Origin: Moritella sp. F3
GTDB lineage: Bacteria; Pseudomonadota; Gammaproteobacteria; Enterobacterales; Moritellaceae
DNA length: 64,000 nt
Direction: 5' to 3'
Assembly (NCBI RefSeq): GCF_015082335.1
Contig: NZ_BLRL01000002.1
Location: forward strand, 1-64,000
The notes beneath the pieces are model-generated. The model saw nothing but the letters and a program-made list of their open reading frames with translations, did no database searches and had not been told where the DNA came from. The position numbers were made by a program, and so were the translations under genes. Shown one piece after another: positions 31,101-39,877 of the stretch (positions are counted from its first letter, which is position 1; every line of letters starts with the position of its first letter).

Positions 31101-31644
31101 GCTCGGTTTCACGGCGTTTTTCTTTATATTTAGAAATACCTGCCGCTTCTTCAATAAAATGACGTAATTCATGGGGTTTAGATTCGATTAAGCGCGAGAT
31201 CATACCCTGCTCAATAATCGCATAACTACGCGGCCCTAAACCTGTGCCTAAAAACAGCTCAGTAACATCTTTACGGCGACATTTTTTACCATTGAGATAA
31301 TATTGATTAGTACCATCACGGTAAAGTTCGCGACGAATAGACACTTCATTATATTGCAATAAAGCATGATCAATTCGTTGTTTGGCATTATCGAATAGCA
31401 ATTCCACACTGGCTCTCGACACAGGCGCGCGCGCCACTGAACCGTTAAAAATAACGTCAGCCATGGCATCGCCACGCAAGTGTTTAGCTGAGCTTTCGCC
31501 CAGCACCCAGCGGACTGCATCAATAATATTGGATTTACCACAGCCGTTAGGGCCAACAACCGCAGTCATATCATGGGGGAAAAGCAGTTCTGTGGTATCC
31601 ACAAACGACTTAAAACCAGATATTTTGATCTTTTTAAGGTACAT
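28162..31644 (-). CDS. smc: Chromosome partition protein SMC
   Basis: 1160 residues from the ATG at 31644; the TTG three codons upstream has no better support. The N-terminal ATPase head starts MYLKKIKISGFKSFVDTTEL with Walker A GPNGCGKS (31-38). A long coiled coil follows (about 170-490), a hinge near 500-630, a second coiled coil (about 640-990), then the C-terminal head with signature LLSGGEKALTALSLVFAIF and Walker B PFCMLDEVDAPLDE. It would act with ScpA and ScpB, which are not in this window, in chromosome compaction and segregation. It is the first gene of smc-zipA and divergent from cysZ. Confidence 0.96.
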   Translation of the reverse strand: MYLKKIKISGFKSFVDTTELLFPHDMTAVVGPNGCGKSNIIDAVRWVLGESSAKHLRGDAMADVIFNGSVARAPVSRASVELLFDNAKQRIDHALLQYNEVSIRRELYRDGTNQYYLNGKKCRRKDVTELFLGTGLGPRSYAIIEQGMISRLIESKPHELRHFIEEAAGISKYKEKRRETEQRINQTKDNLNRLADIRIELGVQIDKLKVQSAVAKQFRALKQQQREAKSRLGLVQIYDVERSINQLAQQKLVLMNEQEKLTATETKLQTQITDLDVQLSELSILIENQQQAFYLQGTELTKIEQKLLHHKARKQESAGKQQEHLQQSEKLKVLLQEEQAQLQVHQQQALLTEADYNRLSAELVVIDQSLATATITSDQAIAQHAVYLEKVQRFSSKLDVLTNAVKSAESVLNKSKLQRSELAEEQRQFVQHSKQVLISDKTAELQRLQSQETQLAHELAGLNNGAQGIDKQVSVLDTNIGKNAAEKIEIKASLSVIAELLRKAEHADHAHTWLECNFDSIPLKLLQQLDVEPGWESAVEKVLANWLDAYCISDEQLAQFDLDELPALQWFKPSQCDARIGSLADKVKNNLFNRQLNQVTCVANINDAKAGVENHSQYSYITAHGDWFTDEGVWLSQHAKANVSAPQGRIEMQLQASLLQGRLTATETLIDKQHNQLIALKVTQDEYQYQTAQLQKNLHDKQSEVKQLTVELGLLQQQQAQWQLQNDQLNTRLLTLDNLLAIEAEEVQRFNEQIMSTKTAITQLANDDGLIQKAESAKADKAKFLQEQQVLAKQVQELLLVKTKFTVEIEKQQQLIAKTDAQYQTILQDIAALGDDSLYAESLQQLETARAIAAEKQIAIESDNNAKKLTRAKLIDDRRHVEEKRARIMSSSLKVKDKVQQLDLKQANNKAREQLLYQQIADDHVDVDTLKRECVNILTLKEYQQQLKQLEAQLQKIGAVNLAAVEEFEQQSQRKQYLDEQTDDLEKAIETLEAAIVKIDKQTRTRFATTFEKINTDFKALFPKVFGGGAAWLELTSSNLLDTGVTIMARPPGKKNARISLLSGGEKALTALSLVFAIFRLNPAPFCMLDEVDAPLDELNVGRFCKLVQEMSETVQFIYISHNKLAMEMAQQLIGVTMHEPGVSRIVAVDISAAVELTDN

Positions 31645-31850
31645 ATCAAACAACGAATATAGAATAACCAGAAAACTTTAGCAGATGTGCCTGCAATATT
31701 AAAGATTCCTCTGATGAGAATAGAAAAGCTGCTGCTTTTTACTGCACTTTTTACGCCAATCGGGGTCTCTTTTAATGCAATGATAGCAGCACCATAACAA
31801 CTGCATGATAAGATATGCCACTTAAACCACTTACATAGGCTCCATAGAAT

Positions 31851-32591
31851 ATGCTTTCAGTAAAACCATCTCTATCTGGATTTCAATATTTCTTACAAGG
31901 TTTTGATTTGATCCGTCAACCTAAGTTAAGACCTTTTGTATTGATCCCACTATTAGTAAACTTGATTTTGTTCTCGGTTAGCTTTTACTTCTTATTTCAA
32001 CAAATCGACGTTTGGTTGCTGGAGCTTGAGGCTAGTTTCGACTGGTTGAGCTGGTTGGTTTATATTATTAAGCCCCTCGCCTTTATTGTCATTTTGCTGG
32101 TCTTTGGGTTCTTTTTTGGCGCGATTGCCAATATTATTGCCGCACCGTTTAATGGCTTATTGGCGGAACAAACAGAGCTGTTATTAAGTAATAAGCCGCT
32201 ACCAGAAATGAGTATCAAAGACATCATATTAGATATCCCGCGCGTACTGACGCGAGAGCTAAAAAAAATAAAATACTACATCCCGCGTGCAATCGGTTTA
32301 CTGCTGTTATTTTTTATCCCAGTCGTTGGTCAGACAGTTGCTCCAGTATTGTGGTTTATCTTTACCGCTTGGATGTTAGCAATCCAATATGCCGATTATA
32401 CGTTTGATAATAACAAAGTCGGCTTTGATGAGATGCGTAATGAATTGTCATCCAATCGTATGCAATCATTAAGTTTTGGCTCGATGGTTGCACTGTGCCA
32501 ATCCATTCCCGTGGTGAACTTCATGATCATGCCGGTTGCCGTTTGTGGTGCAACAGCAATGTGGGTTGATAACAGCGGTAAACAGCCGTAA
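31851..32591 (+). CDS. cysZ: Sulfate transporter CysZ
   Basis: 246 residues. Inner-membrane protein with hydrophobic segments at about 30-50, 70-95 and 145-180. Family motifs: GFQYFLQGFDLIRQPKLRPFVLIPLLVNL, APFNGLLAEQTE, LTRELKKIKYYIPRA, WMLAIQYADYTFDNN. It mediates sulfate uptake for cysteine synthesis. Divergent from smc-zipA, as cysZ and zipA are in E. coli; in E. coli cysK follows directly, whereas here a minus-strand ketosynthase gene intervenes before cysK. Confidence 0.93.
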   Translation: MLSVKPSLSGFQYFLQGFDLIRQPKLRPFVLIPLLVNLILFSVSFYFLFQQIDVWLLELEASFDWLSWLVYIIKPLAFIVILLVFGFFFGAIANIIAAPFNGLLAEQTELLLSNKPLPEMSIKDIILDIPRVLTRELKKIKYYIPRAIGLLLLFFIPVVGQTVAPVLWFIFTAWMLAIQYADYTFDNNKVGFDEMRNELSSNRMQSLSFGSMVALCQSIPVVNFMIMPVAVCGATAMWVDNSGKQP

Positions 32592-32631
32592 TAAACAGTA
32601 CTGTAAATAATGACTATAAACAGTAGCGTTA

Positions 32632-32668
32632 AAAAAGCCCCAGTTAATCACTTAACTGGGGCTTTTTA
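32632..32668. terminator. Bidirectional terminator between cysZ and the ketosynthase gene
   Basis: AGCCCCAGTTAA (32636-32647) pairs with TTAACTGGGGCT (32652-32663) around TCAC, flanked by six A on the left and a T run on the right, so it can serve both convergent genes. Confidence 0.9.
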
Positions 32669-32734
32669 TTACTTACCGTTTATTCATGGCATTTATATAA
32701 ATTCCATGAATAGCCATAGGAGCGAGCTAGATGA

Positions 32735-33856
32735 CTAGCAGCGTTTCAATACCAACGAACCCACAGAATAACCCGCACCAAACGAGCAGATTAACGCTAA
32801 GTCACCACTTTCCACACCGTCTTGGTGTAAATGGAACGCAATAATAGAACCTGCTGACGCGGTATTCGCGTAAGTATCAAGAATGATCGGTGCTTCTGTC
32901 GCTGATGGATCGCGACCCAATAGCTTCTTAGCCAAATAGTTGTTCATGTTGATATTAGCTTGATGTAACCACAAGCGTTTAAAGTTACTTGCTTGTAAGT
33001 CTAAGCCGCTCAGTTGTTCTGTGATCAAGTTATACACAGTCGGTAATACTTCTTTAAATACCTTACGGCCATTTTGCATGAAGAAGCTTGAATCAGCGTT
33101 AATATCAGCGCCTTCACTACGGCTTAAATAACCTAAGTTATTGCGGATGTTATTTGAATACTGCGTAAACAACTTACTATCAATGATTTCGTAACAGTAC
33201 TCACTTGTCGCCGTCGTTTTGTCTTCAATCACAACCGCGGTACACACATCACCAAAGATAAAGTGGCTATCGCGATCTTTAAAGTTTAAATGCGCAGAGC
33301 AAATTTCAGGATTTACCACTAATGCCGCTTTACTGCGGCCAGACTTAACCGCATCCATCGCGTTAGCAATCGCAAATGTAGCCGACGAACACGCCACGCT
33401 CATATCGTAGGCGAAGCCATTAGCACCCAAGAAGTGCTGTAGTTCAACCGCCATAGCAGGATAAGCACGTTGGAACCCTGACGCAGCAAAAATAATTAAA
33501 TCGATGTCTTGTGCTTCTTTATTGGCAGCAGCTAAAGCTTGCTTGGCCGCAACCAGCGCCATCTGTACGGTAATGCTTGGCTCATCATCGCTAATCGGTT
33601 GAAATATAGGGCGCATGATCGCAGGATCTAAAATACCCGCTTTGCTCATCACAAAACGACTTTTAATACCCGATGCTTTTTCAATAAATTCACTGCTTGA
33701 ATGTGCTTTAGCTGTCACTTCACCAGCTTCGATCGCCGCGGCATTGTCAGTATTAAAATTATCAACATAACTATTAAAGCTTGTTACTAGTTCATCATTA
33801 CTGATTGCATCTGGAGGGGTAAATAAACCGCTACCACTAATTACTACATTACTCAT
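32735..33856 (-). CDS. FabH-like beta-ketoacyl-ACP synthase III
   Basis: 373 residues, longer than E. coli FabH (317). Thiolase fold with a complete KAS III triad: C156 in DMSVACSSATFAIAN, H298 in LWLHQANINMN, and N331 in TYANTASAGSIIAFHL. The GAGYSVGSLVLKR end is also typical. Residues about 25-95 form an insertion relative to housekeeping FabH. It should condense an acyl-CoA or acyl-ACP with malonyl-ACP. It lies outside any fab cluster, alone between cysZ and cysK, so it is probably a second, specialised KAS III. Substrate cannot be inferred from sequence. Confidence 0.85.
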   Translation of the reverse strand: MSNVVISGSGLFTPPDAISNDELVTSFNSYVDNFNTDNAAAIEAGEVTAKAHSSSEFIEKASGIKSRFVMSKAGILDPAIMRPIFQPISDDEPSITVQMALVAAKQALAAANKEAQDIDLIIFAASGFQRAYPAMAVELQHFLGANGFAYDMSVACSSATFAIANAMDAVKSGRSKAALVVNPEICSAHLNFKDRDSHFIFGDVCTAVVIEDKTTATSEYCYEIIDSKLFTQYSNNIRNNLGYLSRSEGADINADSSFFMQNGRKVFKEVLPTVYNLITEQLSGLDLQASNFKRLWLHQANINMNNYLAKKLLGRDPSATEAPIILDTYANTASAGSIIAFHLHQDGVESGDLALICSFGAGYSVGSLVLKRC

Positions 33857-34353
33857 TACATTGTCCTTTAGCGACTCATGGTGTTGGATCGCTATCAGCT
33901 AAATTGGGATACAGAGTTAACTAAAATAAAGCAAACTGTGTACTAGATCTAGCTGTGCATCCGACAAAAATGAAAAAATAGTACCTCGGCAATCAAATTA
34001 ATGCTTAAAAAAAACGGCGTAAACACCGAATTAATTTATTAGCTGGAACTAATTACGCCAATTTGGTCTATATATAGAGAGGACTCAACACCATACCCCC
34101 GCATTCGAATGCCTTATATACGCTTTATTAAGTGGTGGTAGAAATGGAATTTAAACACTATGCATAACTAATCGTTATAAGTTCTTATCATTTAAGAACC
34201 TAACGATATAACAAAACAGCATTTTCAATTTTCAAACTTATCAGTATGCTTAAGACATAAGTTAGTTAATTCGTTCACAAATAACAGTTACCACATACGT
34301 ATAATTACTAAATACATATAAGTTACGTGTAATCATTTATATAGGGAAATCCC
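33857..34353. promoter_or_regulatory. Divergent ketosynthase-cysK intergenic region
   Basis: 497 bp with no supportable gene; carries the promoters of both genes. Structured elements: a 12-bp palindrome GCATTCGAATGC at 34101-34112 and a nested inverted repeat at 34171-34207 (listed separately). A CysB site is expected before cysK but its consensus is too loose to place by eye. Confidence 0.55.
34171..34207. repeat. Nested inverted repeat upstream of cysK
   Basis: Outer arms ATCGTTA (34171-34177) and TAACGAT (34201-34207) enclose inner arms GTTCTTA (34181-34187) and TAAGAAC (34193-34199). Together they give a 14-pair hairpin with one asymmetric bulge and a 5-base loop. No T tract follows. It lies about 150 bp before cysK and could be an operator or a leader structure. 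Confidence 0.5.
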
Positions 34354-35322
34354 ATGAGCCAAATTTTACAAGACAACACACTATCTATCGGTAATACACC
34401 ACTAGTACGTTTAAACCGAGTTACTACAGGTAACGTGTTTGCAAAAATTGAAAGCCGTAATCCAAGTGCCAGTGTTAAATGCCGTATCGGTGCAAACATG
34501 ATCTGGCAGGCAGAAAAAGACGGTACCTTAAAAGAAGGTATTGAGATTGTTGAACCAACAAGTGGTAACACAGGTATCGCATTAGCATTTGTTGCCGCTG
34601 CTCGTGGGTATAAGCTAACATTAACGATGCCAAATACAATGAGCCTTGAGCGTCGCAAACTACTTAAGGCATTAGGTGCTAACCTTGTGTTGACTGATGG
34701 CGCAAAAGGCATGAAAGGCGCGATTGATAAAGCGGTTGAAATCCGTGATGCAAATCCTGAAACTACTATTTTATTACAACAATTTGAAAACCCGGCTAAC
34801 CCAGCGATCCACGAACAAACAACGGGTCCAGAAATTTGGGAAGCAACAGACGGTCAAGTTGATATATTAGTGGCCGGTGTTGGTACTGGCGGTACGATCA
34901 CAGGTACAAGCCGCTATATTAAATTAAATAAAGGCAAAGATTTAGTCTCTGTTGCCGTTGAACCAACTAACTCACCTGTTATTAGCCAAGCAAAATCAGG
35001 TGAAGCATTAACGCCGGGTCCACATAAGATCCAAGGTATCGGTGCAGGTTTCATCCCTGGTAACCTTGATTTAGAAATGGTTGACCGTGTAGAACTCGTA
35101 TCAAACGAAGATTCTATCGAAATGGCACAACGTCTAATGAAAGAAGAAGGCATCTTAGCCGGTATCTCTTCAGGTGCCGCTGTTGTTGCCGCTGCACGTT
35201 TAGCTGCATTACCAGAATTTGCAGATAAGAACATTGTCGTTATTCTGCCATCATCGGGCGAACGTTACTTAAGTACTGCATTATTTGATGGTGTATTTAC
35301 TGAGCAAGAACTCCAACAATAA
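34354..35322 (+). CDS. cysK: Cysteine synthase A (O-acetylserine sulfhydrylase)
   Basis: 322 residues (E. coli 323). PLP enzyme of fold type II making cysteine from O-acetylserine and sulfide. The PLP lysine is K42 in SASVKCRIG, the substrate loop is [12 protein letters not shown], the phosphate-binding loop is [14 protein letters not shown], and the PLP-ring contact is in [22 protein letters not shown] precedes the ATG. Monocistronic with a strong terminator. It acts with the sulfate importer CysZ in sulfur assimilation and lies immediately upstream of the pts operon, an arrangement shared with enteric bacteria. Confidence 0.97.
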   Translation: MSQILQDNTLSIGNTPLVRLNRVTTGNVFAKIESRNPSASVKCRIGANMIWQAEKDGTLKEGIEIVEPTSGNTGIALAFVAAARGYKLTLTMPNTMSLERRKLLKALGANLVLTDGAKGMKGAIDKAVEIRDANPETTILLQQFENPANPAIHEQTTGPEIWEATDGQVDILVAGVGTGGTITGTSRYIKLNKGKDLVSVAVEPTNSPVISQAKSGEALTPGPHKIQGIGAGFIPGNLDLEMVDRVELVSNEDSIEMAQRLMKEEGILAGISSGAAVVAAARLAALPEFADKNIVVILPSSGERYLSTALFDGVFTEQELQQ

Positions 35323-35386
35323 TCACAACCGTGTTGTTATAGTTACAACCGCAATCTTATAGTTACATACAATTAACAAGATTAAC

Positions 35387-35412
35387 AAAAGCCGCACTAG
35401 CGGCTTTTTTTT
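35387..35412 (+). terminator. Terminator after cysK
   Basis: AAAAGCCGC (35387-35395) pairs with GCGGCTTTT (35400-35408) around ACTA, followed by further T residues. Confidence 0.92.
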
Positions 35413-35666
35413 GTACTAAGCATTTTTTTTATTCCTGTTGATAGCCGTCACACTTTGCCATTTTTGTTGTAATTAAACTACAACAATGGCCTGAATTAGG
35501 GGTAATATAGCTACATCGCATTGTTTTGTAGTAAAACTTACGAAAACATGATCTATACCCATATTTTTTATAAGAAATAGTTATTTTACTCTGTAAAATT
35601 AGATTACACTTACACTTATGGTTATAGTAAAACACTCTTTTAGAATCGTTATTTTAAGGAAAAGTC
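35413..35666 (+). promoter_or_regulatory. ptsH upstream region with inverted repeat
   Basis: Between the cysK terminator and ptsH. TTGTTGTA (35464-35471) and TACAACAA (35479-35486) are perfect 8-bp arms with a 7-base spacer, an operator-like element about 180 bp before the ptsH ATG. TATAGT at 35623-35628 is a plausible -10 for a weak promoter near ptsH. An antisense open frame here looks non-coding. Confidence 0.45.
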
Positions 35667-35924
35667 ATGTACCAAAAATCAGTTGAAATTATCGCACCAA
35701 ACGGTCTTCACACTCGCCCTGCTGCTCTTTTCGTAAAAAAAGCAAAAGAATTCGAGTCAAAAATCTCTGTTGAAGCTGGCGGTAAATCTGCAAGCGCTAC
35801 AAGCTTATTTAAATTACAAACGTTAGGCCTTTCTAAAGGTGTAACTATGACTATTTCTGCTGAAGGTACTGACGAGCAAGCGGCTGTTGAAGCGCTAGTT
35901 GCTCTTATGGATATCTTAGAATAG
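35667..35924 (+). CDS. ptsH: Phosphocarrier protein HPr
   Basis: 85 residues, identical in length to E. coli HPr. The phosphorylated histidine is H15 in [10 protein letters not shown] and the regulatory-site serine is S46 in [13 protein letters not shown]. It passes phosphate from enzyme I to the sugar-specific EIIA proteins in the cytoplasm. AAGGAAAAG lies before the ATG. First gene of ptsH-ptsI-crr, 48 bp before ptsI. Confidence 0.98.
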   Translation: MYQKSVEIIAPNGLHTRPAALFVKKAKEFESKISVEAGGKSASATSLFKLQTLGLSKGVTMTISAEGTDEQAAVEALVALMDILE

Positions 35925-35972
35925 ATCCCATTAGTCATTAACGTATTTTTTGTATTGAAGTAAGGAAAGGTT

Positions 35973-37700
35973 ATGATATCAGGCATTCTCGCCTCACCAG
36001 GTATTGCTTTTGGTAAAGCACAATTATTCATTAACGAAGAAATTGTTCTTAACCAACAAACTATTGAAACTGCACAGATCGATGAACAAATAGCTATCTT
36101 TTTAGCTGCTAGGGATAAGTCTGCGATACAGCTTGAAGCTATCACGGAAATGGCACGCCAAACATTTGGCGATGAGAAAGCTGAAATCTTCGAAGGGCAC
36201 ATGATGCTACTAGAAGACGAAGAGTTAGAAGACGATATCGTAACCTTTATTAAGAAAAATAAAGCATCGGCAGATCTTGCTATTCACAGCATCATTGAAG
36301 AAAACGCTGAAATGATGGCTGCACTAGACGACCCATACTTAAGAGAACGTGCTGCGGATTTCCGTGACATCGGTAATCGCATCGTAAAAAATGCACTCGG
36401 TATGGAAATTGTTTCATTAAGCGCAATCGAAGATGAAGTGATTCTAATTGCTAGCGACTTAACACCGTCAGAAACAGCACAGATTAACCTAGATAAAATC
36501 TTAGGTTTCGTGACTGACCTAGGTGGTCGTACAGCGCATACGTCAATCATGGCTCGTTCATTGGAACTTCCAGCGATTGTTGGTACAGGCAACGTAACTG
36601 AAACCATCAAATCAGGTGATTTCGTTATCCTTGATGCCATTAACAATAGTGTTATTGTTAATCCATCAGAAGACGTAATTAATGAATACAAAGCAACTCA
36701 AGCACAGTACCTTGCTGAAAAAGCTGAGCTGCTTAAAATGAAAGACTTACCTGCAATCACACTTGACGGTAAACATGTGGAAGTATGTGGTAACGTTGGC
36801 ACAGTAAAAGATTGTGCTGGTGTGATCCGTAATGGCGGCGAAGGCGTTGGTCTTTACCGTACAGAATTCCTATTTATGGACCGTGATAGCTTACCAACTG
36901 AAGATGAACAGTTTGAAGCATACAAAGCGGTTGCAGAAAGCATGAATGGTCAGTCAGTGATCATCCGTACTATGGATATCGGTGGTGATAAAGATCTTCC
37001 ATACCTAAACTTACCAAAAGAAATGAACCCATTCTTGGGTTGGCGCGCGATCCGTATCTGTTTCGACCGTCCAGAAATTATGAACGCACAGCTACGCGCT
37101 ATCTTACGTGCATCTGCATTCGGTAAAATCCGCATTATGTTCCCGATGATTATTTCTGTTGAAGAAATTCGTCTGCTTAAGGACATCCTGACGACACTGA
37201 AAGCTGAATTAACAGCTGAAGGTCACGCTTTCGATGCTGCAATCGAAACAGGTGTAATGGTTGAAACACCAGCAGCTGCTGCTATTGCGCATCACCTTAT
37301 TAAAGAAGTAGATTTCTTTAGTATTGGTACTAACGATTTAACGCAGTACACACTAGCGGTAGACCGTGGTAACGAAATGATTTCAGACCTATATAACCCA
37401 CTTACACCAGCGGTACTAACGCTGATTAAACAGGTTATTGACGCTTCCCATGCTGCAGGTAAGTGGACTGGTATGTGTGGTGAACTTGCGGGTGATGAAA
37501 CTGCAACGCTACTATTACTTGGTATGGGCTTAGATGAGTTCTCTATGAGCGGCATCTCTATCCCTAAAGTGAAGAAAACAATCCGTAATGCTAACTTCGC
37601 TGATGTTAAAGAGTTAGCAGACCAAGCATTAAGCTGTGCAACGGCAGGTGAAATCCAAGAGTTAATCGCTCAGTTCACCAAACAACGTGCTGCTTGCTAA
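35973..37700 (+). CDS. ptsI: Phosphoenolpyruvate-protein phosphotransferase (PTS enzyme I)
   Basis: 575 residues, the same as E. coli EI. The N-terminal HPr-binding and phosphohistidine domains contain H189 in [13 protein letters not shown]. The C-terminal PEP-binding barrel has [18 protein letters not shown], the [11 protein letters not shown] motif, [17 protein letters not shown], and the catalytic cysteine in [10 protein letters not shown]. It autophosphorylates from PEP and transfers to HPr. It follows ptsH closely; 122 bp containing two hairpins separate it from crr. Confidence 0.98.
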   Translation: MISGILASPGIAFGKAQLFINEEIVLNQQTIETAQIDEQIAIFLAARDKSAIQLEAITEMARQTFGDEKAEIFEGHMMLLEDEELEDDIVTFIKKNKASADLAIHSIIEENAEMMAALDDPYLRERAADFRDIGNRIVKNALGMEIVSLSAIEDEVILIASDLTPSETAQINLDKILGFVTDLGGRTAHTSIMARSLELPAIVGTGNVTETIKSGDFVILDAINNSVIVNPSEDVINEYKATQAQYLAEKAELLKMKDLPAITLDGKHVEVCGNVGTVKDCAGVIRNGGEGVGLYRTEFLFMDRDSLPTEDEQFEAYKAVAESMNGQSVIIRTMDIGGDKDLPYLNLPKEMNPFLGWRAIRICFDRPEIMNAQLRAILRASAFGKIRIMFPMIISVEEIRLLKDILTTLKAELTAEGHAFDAAIETGVMVETPAAAAIAHHLIKEVDFFSIGTNDLTQYTLAVDRGNEMISDLYNPLTPAVLTLIKQVIDASHAAGKWTGMCGELAGDETATLLLLGMGLDEFSMSGISIPKVKKTIRNANFADVKELADQALSCATAGEIQELIAQFTKQRAAC

Positions 37701-37713
37701 TTATTTCAGTTTT

Positions 37714-37794
37714 CATAGCATCTAATCTTGTAAGATAATGCTATGATGACAACGTAAAGTTATTGGTTATTCACACTTAAAATAACCAATAACT
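37714..37794 (+). other. Two tandem hairpins between ptsI and crr
   Basis: First: CATAGCAT (37714-37721) with ATGCTATG (37738-37745), plus inner ATCTT/AAGAT. Second: AGTTATTGGTTATT (37758-37771) with AATAACCAATAACT (37781-37794), perfect 14-bp arms around a 9-base loop. Neither is followed by a T tract. They may control message processing or stability between ptsHI and crr, or serve as operators for a crr-specific promoter. Confidence 0.6.
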
Positions 37795-37822
37795 ATGTCT
37801 ACCAAATTGCTAGGAGTTAAAA

Positions 37823-38335
37823 ATGGGATTATTCGATAAATTAAAAAAACTGGTTTCAGACGACAGTAATGACAGCAATACGCTACACATTGTTTCTCCA
37901 CTTGCCGGTGAAATCGTTGCTATCGAAGATGTGCCAGATGTTATCTTTGCTGAGAAAATTGTTGGTGACGGTATCGCTATCAACCCAACTGGTAACAAAC
38001 TAGTTGCTCCAGTAACAGGTGAGATCGTAAAAATTTACGAAACTAACCACGCATTCGCAATTCGCTCTGACGAAGGTCTAGAAGTACTAGTGCATTTCGG
38101 TCTAGACACTGTTGAATTACGCGGTGAAGGCTTCACACGTATCGCTGAAGAAGGTCAACATATCAAAGCTGGTGAAACCATCATTGAATTCGATCTTGAG
38201 CTATTAAAAGCTAAAGCTAAATCAGTAATTACACCATGCATCATCTCAAACATGGATGAAATTAAGAGCATGGAGAAATTCGCTGGTTCAGTTACATTAG
38301 GCGAAACTATCGTTCTTAAAGTAATTAAAGACTAG
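37823..38335 (+). CDS. crr: PTS glucose-specific EIIA component
   Basis: 170 residues. The phosphorylation site is H91 in VLVHFGLDTVEL and the partner histidine is H76 in ETNHAFAI. The N-terminal amphipathic start MGLFDKLKKLVSDD and VFAEKIVGDGIAI-like motif (IFAEKIVGDGIAINPTGNK) match Crr. It receives phosphate from HPr, passes it to EIIB domains, and in related bacteria regulates adenylate cyclase and transporters by its phosphorylation state. Third gene of ptsH-ptsI-crr. TAGGAG lies before the ATG. Confidence 0.98.
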   Translation: MGLFDKLKKLVSDDSNDSNTLHIVSPLAGEIVAIEDVPDVIFAEKIVGDGIAINPTGNKLVAPVTGEIVKIYETNHAFAIRSDEGLEVLVHFGLDTVELRGEGFTRIAEEGQHIKAGETIIEFDLELLKAKAKSVITPCIISNMDEIKSMEKFAGSVTLGETIVLKVIKD

Positions 38336-38382
38336 TACTTGGCGTAATTAAAGACACGTTCTTTAATTTAAGTTAAGTATAT

Positions 38383-38410
38383 AAAAAGAGCTATCAGTAG
38401 CTCTTTTTTT
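38383..38410 (+). terminator. Terminator after crr
   Basis: AAGAGCTA (38386-38393) pairs with TAGCTCTT (38398-38405) around TCAG, followed by a T run. It closes the pts operon. Confidence 0.9.
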
Positions 38411-38453
38411 TCGCCTGTATTTTAGTGATGATAACGGCCACCACTAAAATAAA

Positions 38454-39638
38454 TCAACTCGCCATTGATAGTTGCATCACAGTACAGTTTCGACCATCTC
38501 GTTTAGCTTGGTATAAGGCTTTATCAGCCTCTTCTTCCAAGGCAAAGACATTAACGCTTTGACCAACACTAATGCCAATACTGGCCGTTACCTTTATCGC
38601 TAGCGCTGCTTTAACAGTAGTATGGTCCATAATAACCAGGCGAATTTCTTCTGCCAAATTTTCTATCTTACTGGCTGATATCAGCGGTGAATAAATACTA
38701 AACTCTTCGCCGCCAGTACGTGCATAAACACACATCGAACCACAGGTTTTAGCAATAATATTGGCGATGTCTTTAATCACTAAATCCCCCATCGCATGAC
38801 CATATTCATCATTAATATTCTTAAAGTGATCTATGTCCAAAATCATCACAGCCGCTTCTTTATGCGGCGCTAAAGCCGCAATAGCATGTTGATAACCACG
38901 GCGATTGTAAATATTAGCGAGCGGGTCAGTAAACGACATATGCTGTAATGAAAAAGCATTACGCTGGGTACAGAGCATCAAATAACAGAAAGTAAGAAAA
39001 CACTGAGTCATTAGCATGTTAATACAAGCAATCGCCGTCGTGATCTCAACGCAATTAAGTAAAGGCTCTTCTTGTACTAACAGCACTAGCCTTGTCACAC
39101 TTAACAGCAACGATAACCCACAGGTCAACAGACAAATAACGCGTGTCATACCATATTGCTTGGCTTGATAACTGATTAAATAACGAGAGATAAAAAGAAA
39201 ACTGATACTCGTGGATGCAGTCGTCAAAACCGTTGTATGCAGTGGTAGTAACTCAAAGGTTAAACCATATGCATACAAAGGGACTATCAGTAAGCATTGT
39301 GCCGCGTAGAGCCACAATAACGATTGGTTTATTTGTAGGAAACGATGAAAACCATGTGCGATAAGGCAAACCGCCAAACAGAGTAATATATTGGGGCGCA
39401 TGACATTAAGCCAAGTATGACTAGCATAACCTTCTAACTTAAATAACCATAATTGCTCCGCCATAATGAAGCTATAAACTAACACCAGCAAAGAGGCTAT
39501 AAGCCAATAACCGACCCCATCATAGCGACGATTACCAAACCAAGTACATAACATGATGACCGCTAAAAATGACAATCCTATCGCAGTAAAAATGGTGATG
39601 GTAAACAAGTCTAGTAAGACTACAGGCATGGGTTCCAT
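38454..39638 (-). CDS. Membrane-bound diguanylate cyclase (GGDEF)
   Basis: 394 residues. The first about 215 residues hold six or seven hydrophobic segments, a membrane sensor region of unknown ligand. The C-terminal GGDEF domain begins at DPLANIYNRRGYQHAIAAL and carries the active-site GGEEF at about 309-313 (ARTGGEEFSIYSP) and the DIDHFKNINDEYGHAMGD motif. It should make cyclic di-GMP from two GTP. The positions five residues ahead of GGEEF read CGSM rather than RxxD, so the product-inhibition I-site is absent. It converges with crr. Confidence 0.87.
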   Translation of the reverse strand: MEPMPVVLLDLFTITIFTAIGLSFLAVIMLCTWFGNRRYDGVGYWLIASLLVLVYSFIMAEQLWLFKLEGYASHTWLNVMRPNILLCLAVCLIAHGFHRFLQINQSLLWLYAAQCLLIVPLYAYGLTFELLPLHTTVLTTASTSISFLFISRYLISYQAKQYGMTRVICLLTCGLSLLLSVTRLVLLVQEEPLLNCVEITTAIACINMLMTQCFLTFCYLMLCTQRNAFSLQHMSFTDPLANIYNRRGYQHAIAALAPHKEAAVMILDIDHFKNINDEYGHAMGDLVIKDIANIIAKTCGSMCVYARTGGEEFSIYSPLISASKIENLAEEIRLVIMDHTTVKAALAIKVTASIGISVGQSVNVFALEEEADKALYQAKRDGRNCTVMQLSMAS

Positions 39639-39785
39639 TGACGATTCATAAACTCTAAAAGGTGATATTCACTGCTAATTAAGGATAGGGAATTTACCGC
39701 ACAAGCACAGGTTAAGCAAGTCGATTGGTTACAGCCTAACCAGTCATCCCATTGCTATAGTTAATTAGGTTCTATTTTTTATAAA

Positions 39786-39816
39786 TAAAAAGGAAGCTGC
39801 ATGCTTCCTTTTTATT
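39786..39816. terminator. Terminator of the lipoprotein gene
   Basis: AAAAAGGAAGC (39787-39797) pairs with GCTTCCTTTTT (39803-39813) around TGCAT, with A-rich sequence on the left and T-rich on the right. On the minus strand it follows the lipoprotein gene. Confidence 0.8.
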
Positions 39817-39877
39817 TGTAAATGTTGTTAAGCGCTCGAAATACGACTTAACTATATTTTCTACTTAACTGTGTTTT

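Noticed and set aside
34101..34112. 12-bp palindrome GCATTCGAATGC
   Set aside because: Too short and isolated to assign a role.
34323..34712. 129-codon minus-strand open frame over the 5' end of cysK
   Set aside because: Antisense shadow of cysK.
35429..35635. 68-codon minus-strand open frame in the ptsH upstream region
   Set aside because: Cysteine- and tyrosine-rich with no binding site, no family features, and it overlaps regulatory sequence.
35708..36202. 164-codon minus-strand open frame across ptsH and ptsI
   Set aside because: Antisense to two conserved genes; no binding site or domain features.
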